Of a stretch of DNA of 64,000 bases, positions 12,301-21,205 are shown piece after piece. The stretch spans positions 124,001 through 188,000 of the forward strand of contig VTFK01000072.1 in the NCBI GenBank assembly GCA_009617715.1, in the 5' to 3' direction. Both the position numbers and the translations under genes were made by a program. Position 1 is the first letter of the stretch, and the number at the start of each line of letters is the position of its first letter. The notes beneath the pieces are model-generated. The model did not search any database, was not told where the DNA came from, and saw nothing but the letters and a program-made list of their open reading frames with translations. This DNA is from Plectrocnemia conspersa. Its lineage: Eukaryota; Arthropoda; Insecta; Trichoptera; Polycentropodidae.

Positions 12301-12572
12301 TGTACTCGTACAAATACAAGAAATACAAGTTAGCCTATAAAACAAGTACCCAAGAGGGCGTACTTTAGCAGATACAATACTATCTGATCAACTGGTCCAT
12401 AAAATTACAAAAGCATCTATTTACTTTGAACCGAGTCTGTTGTGTTTACACTAAAATGTGTTTACGCATTGAGAGAAAACACGGTCCAGATGGCTACATC
12501 GGCGATCGTTAACCAAGAGTTCGTAGAACATTGGTAATATTCACAGGGTCGAAACTATGGTTTTGCGCGCTT

Positions 12573-13639
12573 CCTTATAAAGGTTGATCCAATTTGAGTT
12601 CCCTATGTTGGCAGCACTGTAAATCAGACAGCTGTTAATAATCACTAATGTTCAAAGTGGCATGTCAAATGTATCGCTTAACCACCGCTCAAAATATTTC
12701 AATTATTTTACAGAAATAACAGTTTCGTACGAACTGTGAATCGAAATTTTCGGGAAAATTACAAGAATATTTTAATAAGTATTTAATAAGAAATAAATTA
12801 GTTCATAGATTTAATACTAGAAATAGAAACATAGTTAGGTATAAGAAAACGAGTTAGGGATTTATGTACGGAGGTGTGAATTTGTTTAATAATATTCCTA
12901 GGACCATCCGCAAAAATAAAAATGTAGTGGGTTTCCTAAATGGAATAAAGAAACACCTAAAAACACCAAAAAAGAAATTATATTATTACAGTATTTTTAA
13001 TTTATCTGTTTGGATTAAATTTGTTAAGTGTATAAGCAATGAACTATATTAGCTAAAAAATAAATAAATTGTGGCCAGGCGGCATCATTGTGCCTCACTT
13101 ATTTGAAAACGATGAAGATTGGACTATAACAGTTAATGGTGAGAGCTATAGGCGCATGATCACTGATTTTTAGCACGAAATCGAAGATATTGACGTGAAA
13201 GACACGTGATTCAAACAAGATGGTGCAATATTGGATGTTTTGCATGAAAAATTCCCAGGTCGTATTATTTCACGTTTTGGTGACGTCAACTGGCCTCAAA
13301 GATCAAACGATTTAACGCCGTTGGATATTTTTTTATGGGGCTACGTTAAAAATCGTGTCTACGCTGATAAATCCTATACGTTGGAGCACTTAAAAAGCAA
13401 CATCCAGCAAGTTATAGCCGAAATACCGCCCGAAATGTACGAAAAAGTCATCGAAAATTACATCATAAGGATAGGCTGCCGAAAAAGTTACAGAGATGGC
13501 CATTTAATTAATAGATTTTTTTATAAATATAATAAATACAACATAAGTTTGATACATAAAAAAGTCCGAAGACATCCCTGAATTTGTGTTTATTTAAAAA
13601 AAAAGTTCAGAAACTGAAATTGGATCACCTTTAAAAAGG
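12573..13639 (+). mobile_element. Decayed mariner-like (Tc1/mariner superfamily) element with terminal inverted repeats
   Basis: Imperfect terminal inverted repeats of about 30 bp are visible at 12573-12602 and 13610-13639, sharing GATCCAATTT and its complement. The right half encodes the C-terminal third of a DDE transposase: ENDEDWTITVNGESYRRMIT near 13110-13170, QQDGA-like FKQDGA near 13215, WPQRSNDLTPLDIFLWGYVK (open frame 13231-13581), then ending in RDGHL. In-frame stops occur near 13171 and 13207, and the HTH and first catalytic Asp region are missing. A LINE 3' end (12770-13075) occupies the gap, so the element is dead and nested. Confidence 0.8.
12770..13075 (+). mobile_element. LINE 3' end, copy 2, inserted inside the mariner-like element
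   Basis: Homologous at nucleotide level to 4080-4400. The open frame at 12864-13052 reads IPRTIRKNKNVVGFLNGIKK, the C-terminal end of a LINE ORF2. The copy ends in an AAATAAATAAA tail immediately before the mariner-like coding sequence resumes, which fits a LINE insertion into an older DNA transposon, possibly with loss of the transposon's middle. Confidence 0.75.
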
Positions 13640-14757
13640 ATAGTATTTTACGGCCATAATAATCTATAGTTAACGCCTCGGATTATGTTATTAGGTGTTC
13701 CACCCAATATTTCCAATTGTTATGATGTGTGGTCTAACTTTCGAAACGTGAAAGATCTCTCTGTTCGTTGTTTGAGTGGTCGTTATGGTGACCTTTAAAT
13801 TGTGACTAAATGTGTAGGTGGTTGAAAACTCCCACAGTATATTTTTATTTGTATGAATACAGTGATAAATAGGCGGAATTGTCAGTCAAGTATTTTTATG
13901 AAAAAAATAAATAACAAATTAATAATCTTGACAATAAAAAAAATGTCATATTAAAATTTAATAAATCGCTTTATCTGAGCATATGACGTCACAATGAACA
14001 CTCTTCGATAAAATACATGTTTTATTAACGATATGAAAAGATACATTCATAATAAAGTATAAACTATACACAAAATTGTATATGTATGTGTGTAAAATAT
14101 AAAATTGCTATATACACTACGAGCTGGAGTAATAATCGTATCGAATTTTCGCGGCACGCGAACCGCTCGTTGGCCACCGGCTGCCTTTGCAGCTCACCTC
14201 TCCATAGGCCGTCGGAAAACACGCAACAAACTTGGTAGCCTGTTGAAATTTCGAAAAACAAATACGCTTTGATCGGCCGACGGGACTCCAGTGCGACGAT
14301 TAATTGGGGACAAAACCGTGACGATAAGGCTTTTTAGGGATTTCCTTACAAATTTTCCAATTTAACATGAAACAAAATCGAGAAAGTTTAGAGATTGGAT
14401 ACAGCGGGAAAGCTCCAAAGAGGCTTAATAAATTTTCAATTTTCTTTAATTTAATCTACAGCTTATGGTTAGGCGTGTTAAACAAGTGACCCAAGAGTAA
14501 TTTGGTAATTTAGATTAAACTAATTGTACCATTTATAGCAATCTAATCGCAAGCTACAATTGTAATACTGGGATTTCAGGATTGCAATTCAACGACCCAG
14601 AGAAAAAACTGTAATAATTTTTAATTTTCTAGTAAAAAATAACTTTTACAAAATAGGTCAGAAATAAGATAAGCACTTAATGTAAGATGTGAATTTATGT
14701 TTAATCTTTGCCTGTCTGTGATGTAATATATTTTCAAATTAATATCTAATAGTTTAG
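13640..14757. other. Intergenic DNA with one GC-richer block
   Basis: AT-rich apart from about 14090-14360, which is CpG-containing. On the minus strand this block contains an acceptor-like TTTCAACAG| and a donor-like GAG|GTGAGC bounding 42 nt (14198-14239). That would be a candidate non-coding or tiny exon, but the flanks are equally complex, so support is weak. Confidence 0.25.
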
Positions 14758-14790
14758 ATCAGTGATTTCCAAACGGGGAGATGCAAAAAA
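14758..14790 (+). mobile_element. hAT-like terminal sequence
   Basis: The string CAGTGATTTCCAAACGGGG resembles hAT-family termini of the CAGTGGTTCCCAAACNGGG type. I found no partner terminus or transposase, so this is a remnant at most. Confidence 0.3.
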
Positions 14791-14949
14791 TTACCTATTA
14801 TCCTATATTACAAATTTATTCCTAATATTTTCAATGGAACAGATAACTTTTTTATTAGTTACAAGAGAACATCCACTAAAGATATAAATACTGATGCTCA
14901 TTTAAGGCTGATTTAAGGAAACAGAAGTTAATATTTTCACATAAACGTA

Positions 14950-15870
14950 ATTAAATCAATCAATTACATAATTTCCATTATTACTAATGACTGTCTTCCA
15001 CCTATTTGTCAACGTTTTAATCCCATTAGTATAAAAACTGCAAAGAACGTATCTAGTGCTGTTTTTACCTCATCTGTTGTATTACATTTTTTTCCATTTA
15101 AATAATTTTGTAGAGATAAAAACAAGTGAAGAGTCAGGAGAATAAGGTGGATGCTTTAAAACATCCCAAGTTCAGGTCGTTTTATTAGGAGTGCCGAGTT
15201 TAATTTTTGCAGCTGTTCACAATATCTATCAGCATTTATTGTTTGGTTACGTTGCAATAACTCGTAATAAATAATGCCCTTCATATCCCACCAAACACAA
15301 AGTATTATTTTTTTGATGATGTTCTGCCTTTGGAGTGGTTAATGGGACTTGTCCTTGGCTTGGCCCAGTGTCGCTTCCTAGTTTGATTGTTATAAACAAC
15401 CCATTTTTCATTCCCAGTCACTAGTCGATGCAAAAACGGTTCATACTTTTGTCTCGCACATAAAGAAACACATGTGGCAGCTCGGTCCAGTTGTGCGGGA
15501 CCCAAACGTCATACTTGGAAACCATTCCAATTCGATGCAGATGCCTCACCACCGTAGATTGAATGATACCCATCTTCATTGCGATGTTCCTGGTATTTTG
15601 ACGGGGATCAGCTTCAAGTATGGCATTCAGAACATCATTATCGGTGGTTGAAGGGCGCCCCACTTTTTTTTCATCAGCTGTTGATGAATCACCCAGATCT
15701 GAATTTAGCAAACCATCGTTGACTATTTCGAACATCGATAACACTTCTGCCGTACACATCACATGTGTTTTTCGTTTCCAATATTGCATTATGGTCTTTA
15801 TCGAATTCAAAAAGTAAACAATGTCGAATATGGACTCTTTGCTCTGACATTTTAAAAAAATCACAAGGGC
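14950..15870 (-). mobile_element. Inactive mariner transposase gene
   Basis: Minus-strand translation follows a mariner transposase through several frameshifts. The N-terminal helix-turn-helix half (open frame 15421-15864) has KKVGRPSTTDNDVLNAILEA and STVVRHLHRIGMV, with the WVPH linker motif. Then come RLVTGNEKWVVYNNQTRKR near 15375-15430, WWDMKGIIYYELL near 15250-15290, HLFLSLQNYLNGK near 15090-15130 and a C-terminal WKTVISNNGNYVID near 14970-15010. The first catalytic Asp of the usual TGDEKW motif is Asn here (TGNEKW), and the segment carrying the second Asp is deleted, so it cannot be active. Terminal repeats were not identified. Confidence 0.8.
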
Positions 15871-16494
15871 TCTGTATAACTCAACAGCTGACGATAGACT
15901 AAGAAAATGTTAGAAGATACCCTCCTTTATATAATACAAATACAACATTAAGCACAGATATTAAAACAGTTGGTTAAAAAAATATATGATAGTCAATGTA
16001 AAAATACGACGTTACTTATGCATCAACCTATGGTAAGAATAAAACAGGAAAATAGAAACCCTAAAGCAAAAAAATATTTATCCTTTTTATTTATTTAAAT
16101 TAAATTAAAACCTTCATTACATAACAGAGTACGGTGTTCTACAGAATATATAATATTATATTTTAAATTTTTATCGCGAGTTATATATTTTTTATCAATA
16201 TTGGCTACGGATGCCATCGCGATTAAGAGATGATCCTCATCTTATCTTCGTAGTCGCATCTGTTTTATATCACCGTTGCATTTCCCCTGTCAGCTGGCAG
16301 CACGATAATGTTATCCCTTTTTTTAATTCTAACCGTTTAAGTCGAGTATCGCGATGTCATCCTTAGCCAATATTAATAAAAGAATAAATAGTATTACTAA
16401 AATACACAAAACAATTTAATACAAGTAAGATTAAATTATTGAATTATAAAGTTCACCAAAAACATAATACATATTATAGTAAGAAAGACAAGAA
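15871..16494. other. Intergenic DNA, nothing recognised
   Basis: AT-rich. A GC-richer piece at about 16200-16370 has no sustained ORF. Confidence 0.35.
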
Positions 16495-16830
16495 TTATAA
16501 AATATTAAAATCGAATGATATGAACCGGACCAGCCAAAATTTTTCCACCGAGATCGTAGGATAAATCTGACGGCGAACGGGATTGAGAATATGCCACAGT
16601 ATGACACTTACCGACACTAAAGAGCAGACGGTTGACGAAAACCCATCTCGATAGAGTAAAGAGAATGAGTCTGCAATAAATCGAATGCATTTAAACAATT
16701 TGAAATCATACACATACAGAAGAAAAATTTAGTTTGTAAATTCCGTATTTATGGAAATAATAAAAAACGCGAAGAACATAGGGCCCATGTTAGGCCCTTG
16801 AGGAACCCCCGGAGAGGTGAAATATTCTTT
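16495..16830 (-). mobile_element. LINE reverse transcriptase fragment
   Basis: On the minus strand the sequence reads SPGVPQGPNMGPMFFAFFI near 16740-16820, the conserved S/GVPQGSxLGPxLF motif of LINE reverse transcriptases. It is followed by LLYVYDFKLFKCI at the YADD position (active-site Asp pair altered), and then in shifted frames by SVGKCHTVAYSQSRSPSDL, the usual stretch after the active site. Both ends are truncated. Confidence 0.75.
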
Positions 16831-17085
16831 CGACAATTGGCTGACATATTTTACAAACTGTCATAATAAAAAATGTTATTAACAATAATTACACAGCAAT
16901 AAATTCGGCATATCTATAAATGATAACACATTTATTACAAGCAATAATCATATATCATATAAATAAATTTAAACATATATTTTATTCCTTAAATAAGACA
17001 ATAAGATTATCAGATATATTTATATTCTTTTAATATAACCATAACACAATAAAGGGCAATAGAATCAAAAGAGATAATATCGATG
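16831..17085. other. AT-rich spacer upstream of the first proline-rich gene
   Basis: No ORF or repeat. It presumably carries upstream regulatory sequence of the gene at 17216-17944. Confidence 0.35.
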
Positions 17086-17207
17086 TATATATAAACTGTT
17101 CCAAGAATTAAAGAATTCATTCTCTCTTGTACTGCATTATAAGAAGGTAATAAGAATTTAACTTAATTTATAAAAATACAATAATAACACTGACATATAT
17201 TTTACAG
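17086..17207 (+). promoter_or_regulatory. TATA box, untranslated exon and leader intron of proline-rich gene 1
   Basis: TATATATAAA at 17086-17095 lies about 30 nt before a likely start near 17118. A short untranslated exon would end at AAG|GTAATAAG (exon end 17146), and the intron of 61 nt closes at TTTTACAG (17207), leaving only 8 leader nucleotides before the ATG. Gene 2 of the cluster has the same layout, which supports this reading. Confidence 0.65.
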
Positions 17208-17215
17208 AAATAATC

Positions 17216-17944
17216 ATGAAGTTTTTGGTGGCTTTGTGCTTAGTTTCTTACGCATGTGGTCTTCCAAGACTCAGTTTCGACAATGAACCATTGTTGAGAC
17301 CTAATGTTCCAACCGATTCCATGACAAGGCCGATTTATGGCCAAAACCCTGAAGCATCACATGGATCCATGACAAGGCCGATCTTTGGCGAAAGACCTGA
17401 AGGACCCAATATGCACGACATCACCAGACCTTCAGCGATCCCGCCTCCGAATCATGACGTCCATCATGAAGCAGCTCCTCTCGTGCAAGTCATCGTCAAT
17501 TTCGCCCAAAAAGAATCTGAGAGTCTTCCACGACCACCACCTGAAGTCGGAACGTACCCAATGCCAGAACATCCAGTATATCCTGATATTGAAGTCGAGC
17601 ATCCTGAGGTCGGGCCCTTCCCTCTTCCAGAGCATCCAGAAAATCCAGGTCATGGTACATTCCCATTGTTGCCCTTCCCCAATCCAGAGCACCCAGAAAA
17701 TCCAGATCATGGTACATTCCCATTGTTGCCATTCCCCAGCCCAGAAGAGCAACCAGAGCATGGTAACTTCCCGTTGTTGCCTTTCCCCAATCCAGAAAAG
17801 CCAGAACATCCGATTCATATCATTCCAGAAGAAGTACCAGTTGGCACATTCCCACTTTTTCCAGAAGAGGACCTCACAAGACCAAGTCATGGAAATCAAG
17901 AGAGCTTACTGAAACCAGCTCACCAATATCCACTAATTTATTAA
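17216..17944 (+). CDS. Secreted Pro/His/Glu-rich protein, cluster gene 1 (unrecognised family)
   Basis: The ATG lies 8 nt after a predicted acceptor; the frame runs 242 codons without an intron. A signal peptide (MKFLVALCLVSYACG, residues 1-15) precedes a mature protein with no membrane segment. Order: two to three units of an MTRPI(Y/F)G(Q/E) motif (about 36-75), a conserved APLVQVIVNFAQKE block (about 86-100), then degenerate Pro-rich repeats (FPLPEHPENP, HGTFPLLPFPNPEHPE), an HPIHIIPEEVPVGTFP unit, and a C-terminal SHGNQESLLKPAH...PLIY end shared with gene 2. It is acidic, Pro/His/Glu rich and without paired cysteines. I do not recognise the family; silk, cuticle, seminal, salivary or immune roles are all possible guesses. 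A poly(A) signal follows at 17988. Confidence 0.85.
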   Translation: MKFLVALCLVSYACGLPRLSFDNEPLLRPNVPTDSMTRPIYGQNPEASHGSMTRPIFGERPEGPNMHDITRPSAIPPPNHDVHHEAAPLVQVIVNFAQKESESLPRPPPEVGTYPMPEHPVYPDIEVEHPEVGPFPLPEHPENPGHGTFPLLPFPNPEHPENPDHGTFPLLPFPSPEEQPEHGNFPLLPFPNPEKPEHPIHIIPEEVPVGTFPLFPEEDLTRPSHGNQESLLKPAHQYPLIY

Positions 17945-17987
17945 ATAATGCATTGCTCCACTGATATTTTCGTATTATATTATTACA

Positions 17988-17997
17988 AATAAATAAA
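17988..17997 (+). terminator. Poly(A) signals of proline-rich gene 1
   Basis: Two overlapping AATAAA hexamers begin 44 and 48 nt after the stop codon. Confidence 0.6.
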
Positions 17998-20434
17998 ATA
18001 AAATATTATATTTCATATTTTATTTTTATATAACATCTTATAGTGTATATTGATACATATTCTAAAATCTTCTAAAGCAATTAGGCCAGTCCATAATATG
18101 CTAACAATAAGACAATTTTGCACAAAGCCTGAGTATTAAAAATAAAACAGCTAAAGTGTATTTTATTTTAGAAAGAGAAAGTAATTACGCATATCGCTTT
18201 ACGAAACATTAAATCATCATTGAAGTTAATATGCCAAATTACTAATATAAAACATTTAAGATATGCAATTTGTTTTTTAAATCTTCCGTTGTAAGCTGAC
18301 ATGCATAAGCCCAATGCGTTACAATGGGATAAATCTTTACGAACTAAGTAAGTCAATCTGACATAATTAATACCTACAAGTAAGTATTAACCACTAGACT
18401 TAAATAATCAATAGATGACAGCTGGGGCCATTCTTTTAATAATAGCGTTTTTATAAATAAAAATGAGTGCCGCTGCTAGGAATTGAACCTGGAACCTCAG
18501 AGTTACTAATCTGAGACGTTACAGACTGCACTATCCCGTTCAAGAGAAAGCAATTAAGCATTTATTAAAGAGATTTGTATGTCATAAAAAGAAAATAACA
18601 TAAGTGCACCAGAAAATTGCCTTAAATAAATACATTTTTTTCTATGATACCGTAAGAAGTGCCAGTTGGTTAAAAGTCTGACCAATCTCGATGATTTGGA
18701 ACCGAAACAGATAAGATTATCTAAGTACGATGATTCAAAAATAGCTAATGTTTTTATTCTGTAGAATACTATTCTAGGGGCATTTTAAAGATCATTGGTT
18801 GATGCCAGAATTCCGTTTAGATACCCAGTCGTTTTTATTACGCCAACAAGAAAAAAATACACAATCAACCCGATTAATCAAATGAACTTTTAACAAGTCT
18901 AATAATTTGTTGGTCCTGACGAAGTATTTTTCAGAATAAATATAGTTCGTAAGAAACTTTTAAACGGTAAATAGTAAAAATAAAAAAAAGGAAACTAGAA
19001 TTTGATTACCTAAGTTTAAAAAGGACAATTTAGTGTAACTAATATTAGGATGAAGGTATATTAGCTGTGACGCTTCATATGTAAATAATAAACCCACAAT
19101 ATTATAACTATAAAGAATACATTTTTAAATATATACATACAGTGTAGCAGATGTCAATAGTAACACATAATATGTAAAATACAAAAAACTAAAATATGTA
19201 AATAAACTTTATGAGATATTAAATAATTTAACTTTTCACAAAACTAAAATAGATTATAATCGAGATAACACCCAGTGGAATTGAAAAGTCATAATTAAGC
19301 AATGATTAATTATGTGACAAAACGGTCTAAAAAAAAAAGAAAAGTTATATTTAACTTATATTATAAGTTATATCAAAAAATAAAAGTTATATAAACTTAT
19401 AAGAATGATTTTTAGATTTTGGTCTATATTTTTAAATATGTAGTAAAAAATAATAATTTTAATAATTATATGTGTCACAATAACTACTAATTAATAAATG
19501 AAATATTATTATAAATATACTTACTACAAGCATATTAAAATTTATTCTAATAAGAAAACAATTAAAAATATAAAAACCTTTTACAAAATATAATGATAAA
19601 ATTAATTATGTTAAATATTAAACTTAGGACAATTTATAACTACTTACTTTAATATAATACATATATCTATATTATGAAATATGTATCTCGTTAAGAGACA
19701 AATACAATTATAAAAATATGCTATATAATTATTAAAAAAGTAAGCAGAAAAATAGTTGAAAAAAAAAAAAGGAATAATAATAATTCACAATACCAATACA
19801 CACAGAGTGAATATAATTTATAAGTTATTTAAGAAACATAAGTTTAAAGGCAATTCGAGAAGCAAATACTAGATGAAATGTACAAAAAATCTTTCTAGTA
19901 CAAGTTTTTCATTCAATCGTTTATGGAAACAATTCACAGTCAACATATGCTATGATAAAAGTATGTAACATTTAATCCAATTACCTCAATAGTAATCAAA
20001 TTGGTATGACATACTTTATATAAAAAAATTATAATCATGTGTATTTACTTTTGATTTATATATATTGTATATAATATGACTCCATATAAGTTTCATTAAA
20101 TTATTTACTTTTTTAAATAACGTTAAACTAGTATTTTTTGCTTTAATAAAATTTACTAGCGCCCAATTGCCATATTTGTCCCGCAATATATGTCATATTA
20201 TAATATACAACTGTCGTAAATCATTACAAGTTGAATATAAAGACTACTATATTTAGTATATGCAATAAAATAAATTTACTACCCAATAAACGTTATCTAA
20301 TACCAACTATATATTTTATTCAATAAAAATAAAGTTTACGTTTTGATCAATTAACAATGCGAGTAATTAAGTCATAATTTTGGATACATTCCACGATAAG
20401 TGATAATCTGAAGCATCAAACTTATTTCATACGG
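17998..20434. other. Spacer between cluster genes 1 and 2
   Basis: AT-rich, with one SINE copy at about 18420-18550 (listed separately). The rest shows no gene or recognisable repeat. Confidence 0.4.
18420..18550 (-). repeat. tRNA-derived SINE, copy 1
   Basis: On the minus strand the head (about 18466-18545) is tRNA-like: an A-box-like GATAGTGCAGTCTG, an anticodon-arm-like TCAGA/TCTGA stem around TTAGTAA (AGT anticodon position, Thr-like), and a B box GGTTCAATTCC. The body that follows, TTTTTATTTATAAAAA then TATTATTAAAA, is shared with the copy at 36715-36865, so this is a repeat family rather than a tRNA gene. The acceptor stem is not intact. Confidence 0.65.
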
Positions 20435-20553
20435 TATAAATACTGAACATTTTTCGATTGAAGACATTCAATTCTGTGGAGAGTCACTGAAAGGTAAGCT
20501 TTAATAATACAAATAGAACTTAAATGCATATAATTTAAATGTATATTTTGTAG
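20435..20553 (+). promoter_or_regulatory. TATA box, untranslated exon and leader intron of proline-rich gene 2
   Basis: TATAAATA at 20435-20442 precedes a likely start near 20464. The leader exon (GACATTCAATTCTGTGGAGA onward) ends at GAAAG|GTAAGC (exon end 20493), and a 60-nt intron ends at TTTTGTAG (20553), 8 nt before the ATG. The leader exon has a clear homologue before gene 3 at about 24061-24091. Confidence 0.7.
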
Positions 20554-20561
20554 GAATAAAA

Positions 20562-21155
20562 ATGAAGTTCTTCATCTTTGTCTGTCTGATCGCGCTTGCC
20601 TCAGGTTTCCCTACACCTTTGGTTCAAGTCATTATTAATGTTGAGCAAAAGGAAGTTGCTCCAAATGCCCCAATTCCGCATCCCGAAATAGAGGCTGAAC
20701 CATTCCCACTTCCAGAACACCCAGTATTCCCAGAGCATTTGCCAGAGCCAGAACATCCAATTCATATCTTCCCAGAAGAAATACCAAGCGGAACTTTCCC
20801 GGCGCTGCCAGAACCAGAACATCCAATTCATATCTTCCCAGAAGAAATACCAAGCGGAACTTTCCCGGCGCTGCCACAACCAGAACATCCAATTCACATC
20901 TTGCCAGAAGAAATACCAAGCGGAACATTCCCGGCGCTGCCACAACCAGAACATCCAATTCACATCTTGCCAGAAGAAATACCAAGTGGAACATTCCCGG
21001 CGCTGCCACAGCCAGAACATCCAATTCACATCTTGCCAGAAGAAGTGCCGATTGGAACATTCCCAGTTTTCCCGGAAGGAGGCCTCACAAAACCAAGTCA
21101 TGGAAATCAGGAGAGCTTGCTGAAGCCAGCTCACCATTACCCACTGATTTATTAA
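20562..21155 (+). CDS. Secreted Pro/His/Glu-rich repeat protein, cluster gene 2 (unrecognised family)
   Basis: 197 codons from an ATG 8 nt after a predicted acceptor. A signal peptide (MKFFIFVCLIALASG, residues 1-15) is followed by the family block PLVQVIINVEQKE (18-31), a short FPLPEHPVFPEH linker, and five tandem 22-residue units of the pattern PEPEHPIHIFPEEIPSGTFP (residues 61-170; 66-nt units at 20742-20807, 20808-20873, 20874-20939, 20940-21005, 21006-21071). Units 1-4 are almost identical in DNA, suggesting recent expansion. The C-terminus SHGNQESLLKPAH...PLIY matches gene 1. HPIHI motifs could bind metal, but that is speculation. Long antisense open frames across the repeats are composition shadows. 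A poly(A) signal lies 44 nt past the stop. Confidence 0.87.
   Translation: MKFFIFVCLIALASGFPTPLVQVIINVEQKEVAPNAPIPHPEIEAEPFPLPEHPVFPEHLPEPEHPIHIFPEEIPSGTFPALPEPEHPIHIFPEEIPSGTFPALPQPEHPIHILPEEIPSGTFPALPQPEHPIHILPEEIPSGTFPALPQPEHPIHILPEEVPIGTFPVFPEGGLTKPSHGNQESLLKPAHHYPLIY
20742..21071 (+). repeat. Five tandem 66-bp coding repeats
   Basis: In-frame array inside proline-rich gene 2. Units 1 and 2 share IHIFPEE, units 3-5 share IHILPEE, and unit 5 has diverged at its end (VPIGTFPVFP), matching the single unit of gene 1 (VPVGTFPLFP). The array therefore seems to have grown by duplicating unit(s) upstream of an ancestral last unit. Confidence 0.9.
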
Positions 21156-21199
21156 ATTACATTCGATTTATTCATTGAGATTATATAATTATGGAAGTA

Positions 21200-21205
21200 A
21201 ATAAA
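21200..21205 (+). terminator. Poly(A) signal of proline-rich gene 2
   Basis: AATAAA 44 nt after the stop codon, at almost the same distance as in gene 1. Confidence 0.6.

Noticed and set aside
17385..17912. Alternative plus- and minus-strand frames over proline-rich gene 1
   Set aside because: By-products of codon repetition in the real gene. No start context or homologue; the paralogues conserve only the annotated frame.
18466..18545. tRNA-Thr gene
   Set aside because: The A and B boxes and anticodon arm are recognisable, but the acceptor stem does not pair and the downstream body is shared with another copy at 36.8 kb, so it is a SINE.
20742..21071. CRISPR-like array
   Set aside because: The repeats are contiguous, in frame and coding, with no spacers, in a eukaryotic gene.
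20601..21137. Long minus-strand open frames (up to 178 codons) across the proline-rich gene 2
   Set aside because: They are antisense shadows of the 66-bp repeats. The sense frame has a signal peptide, promoter, leader intron and paralogues; the antisense ones have none of these.
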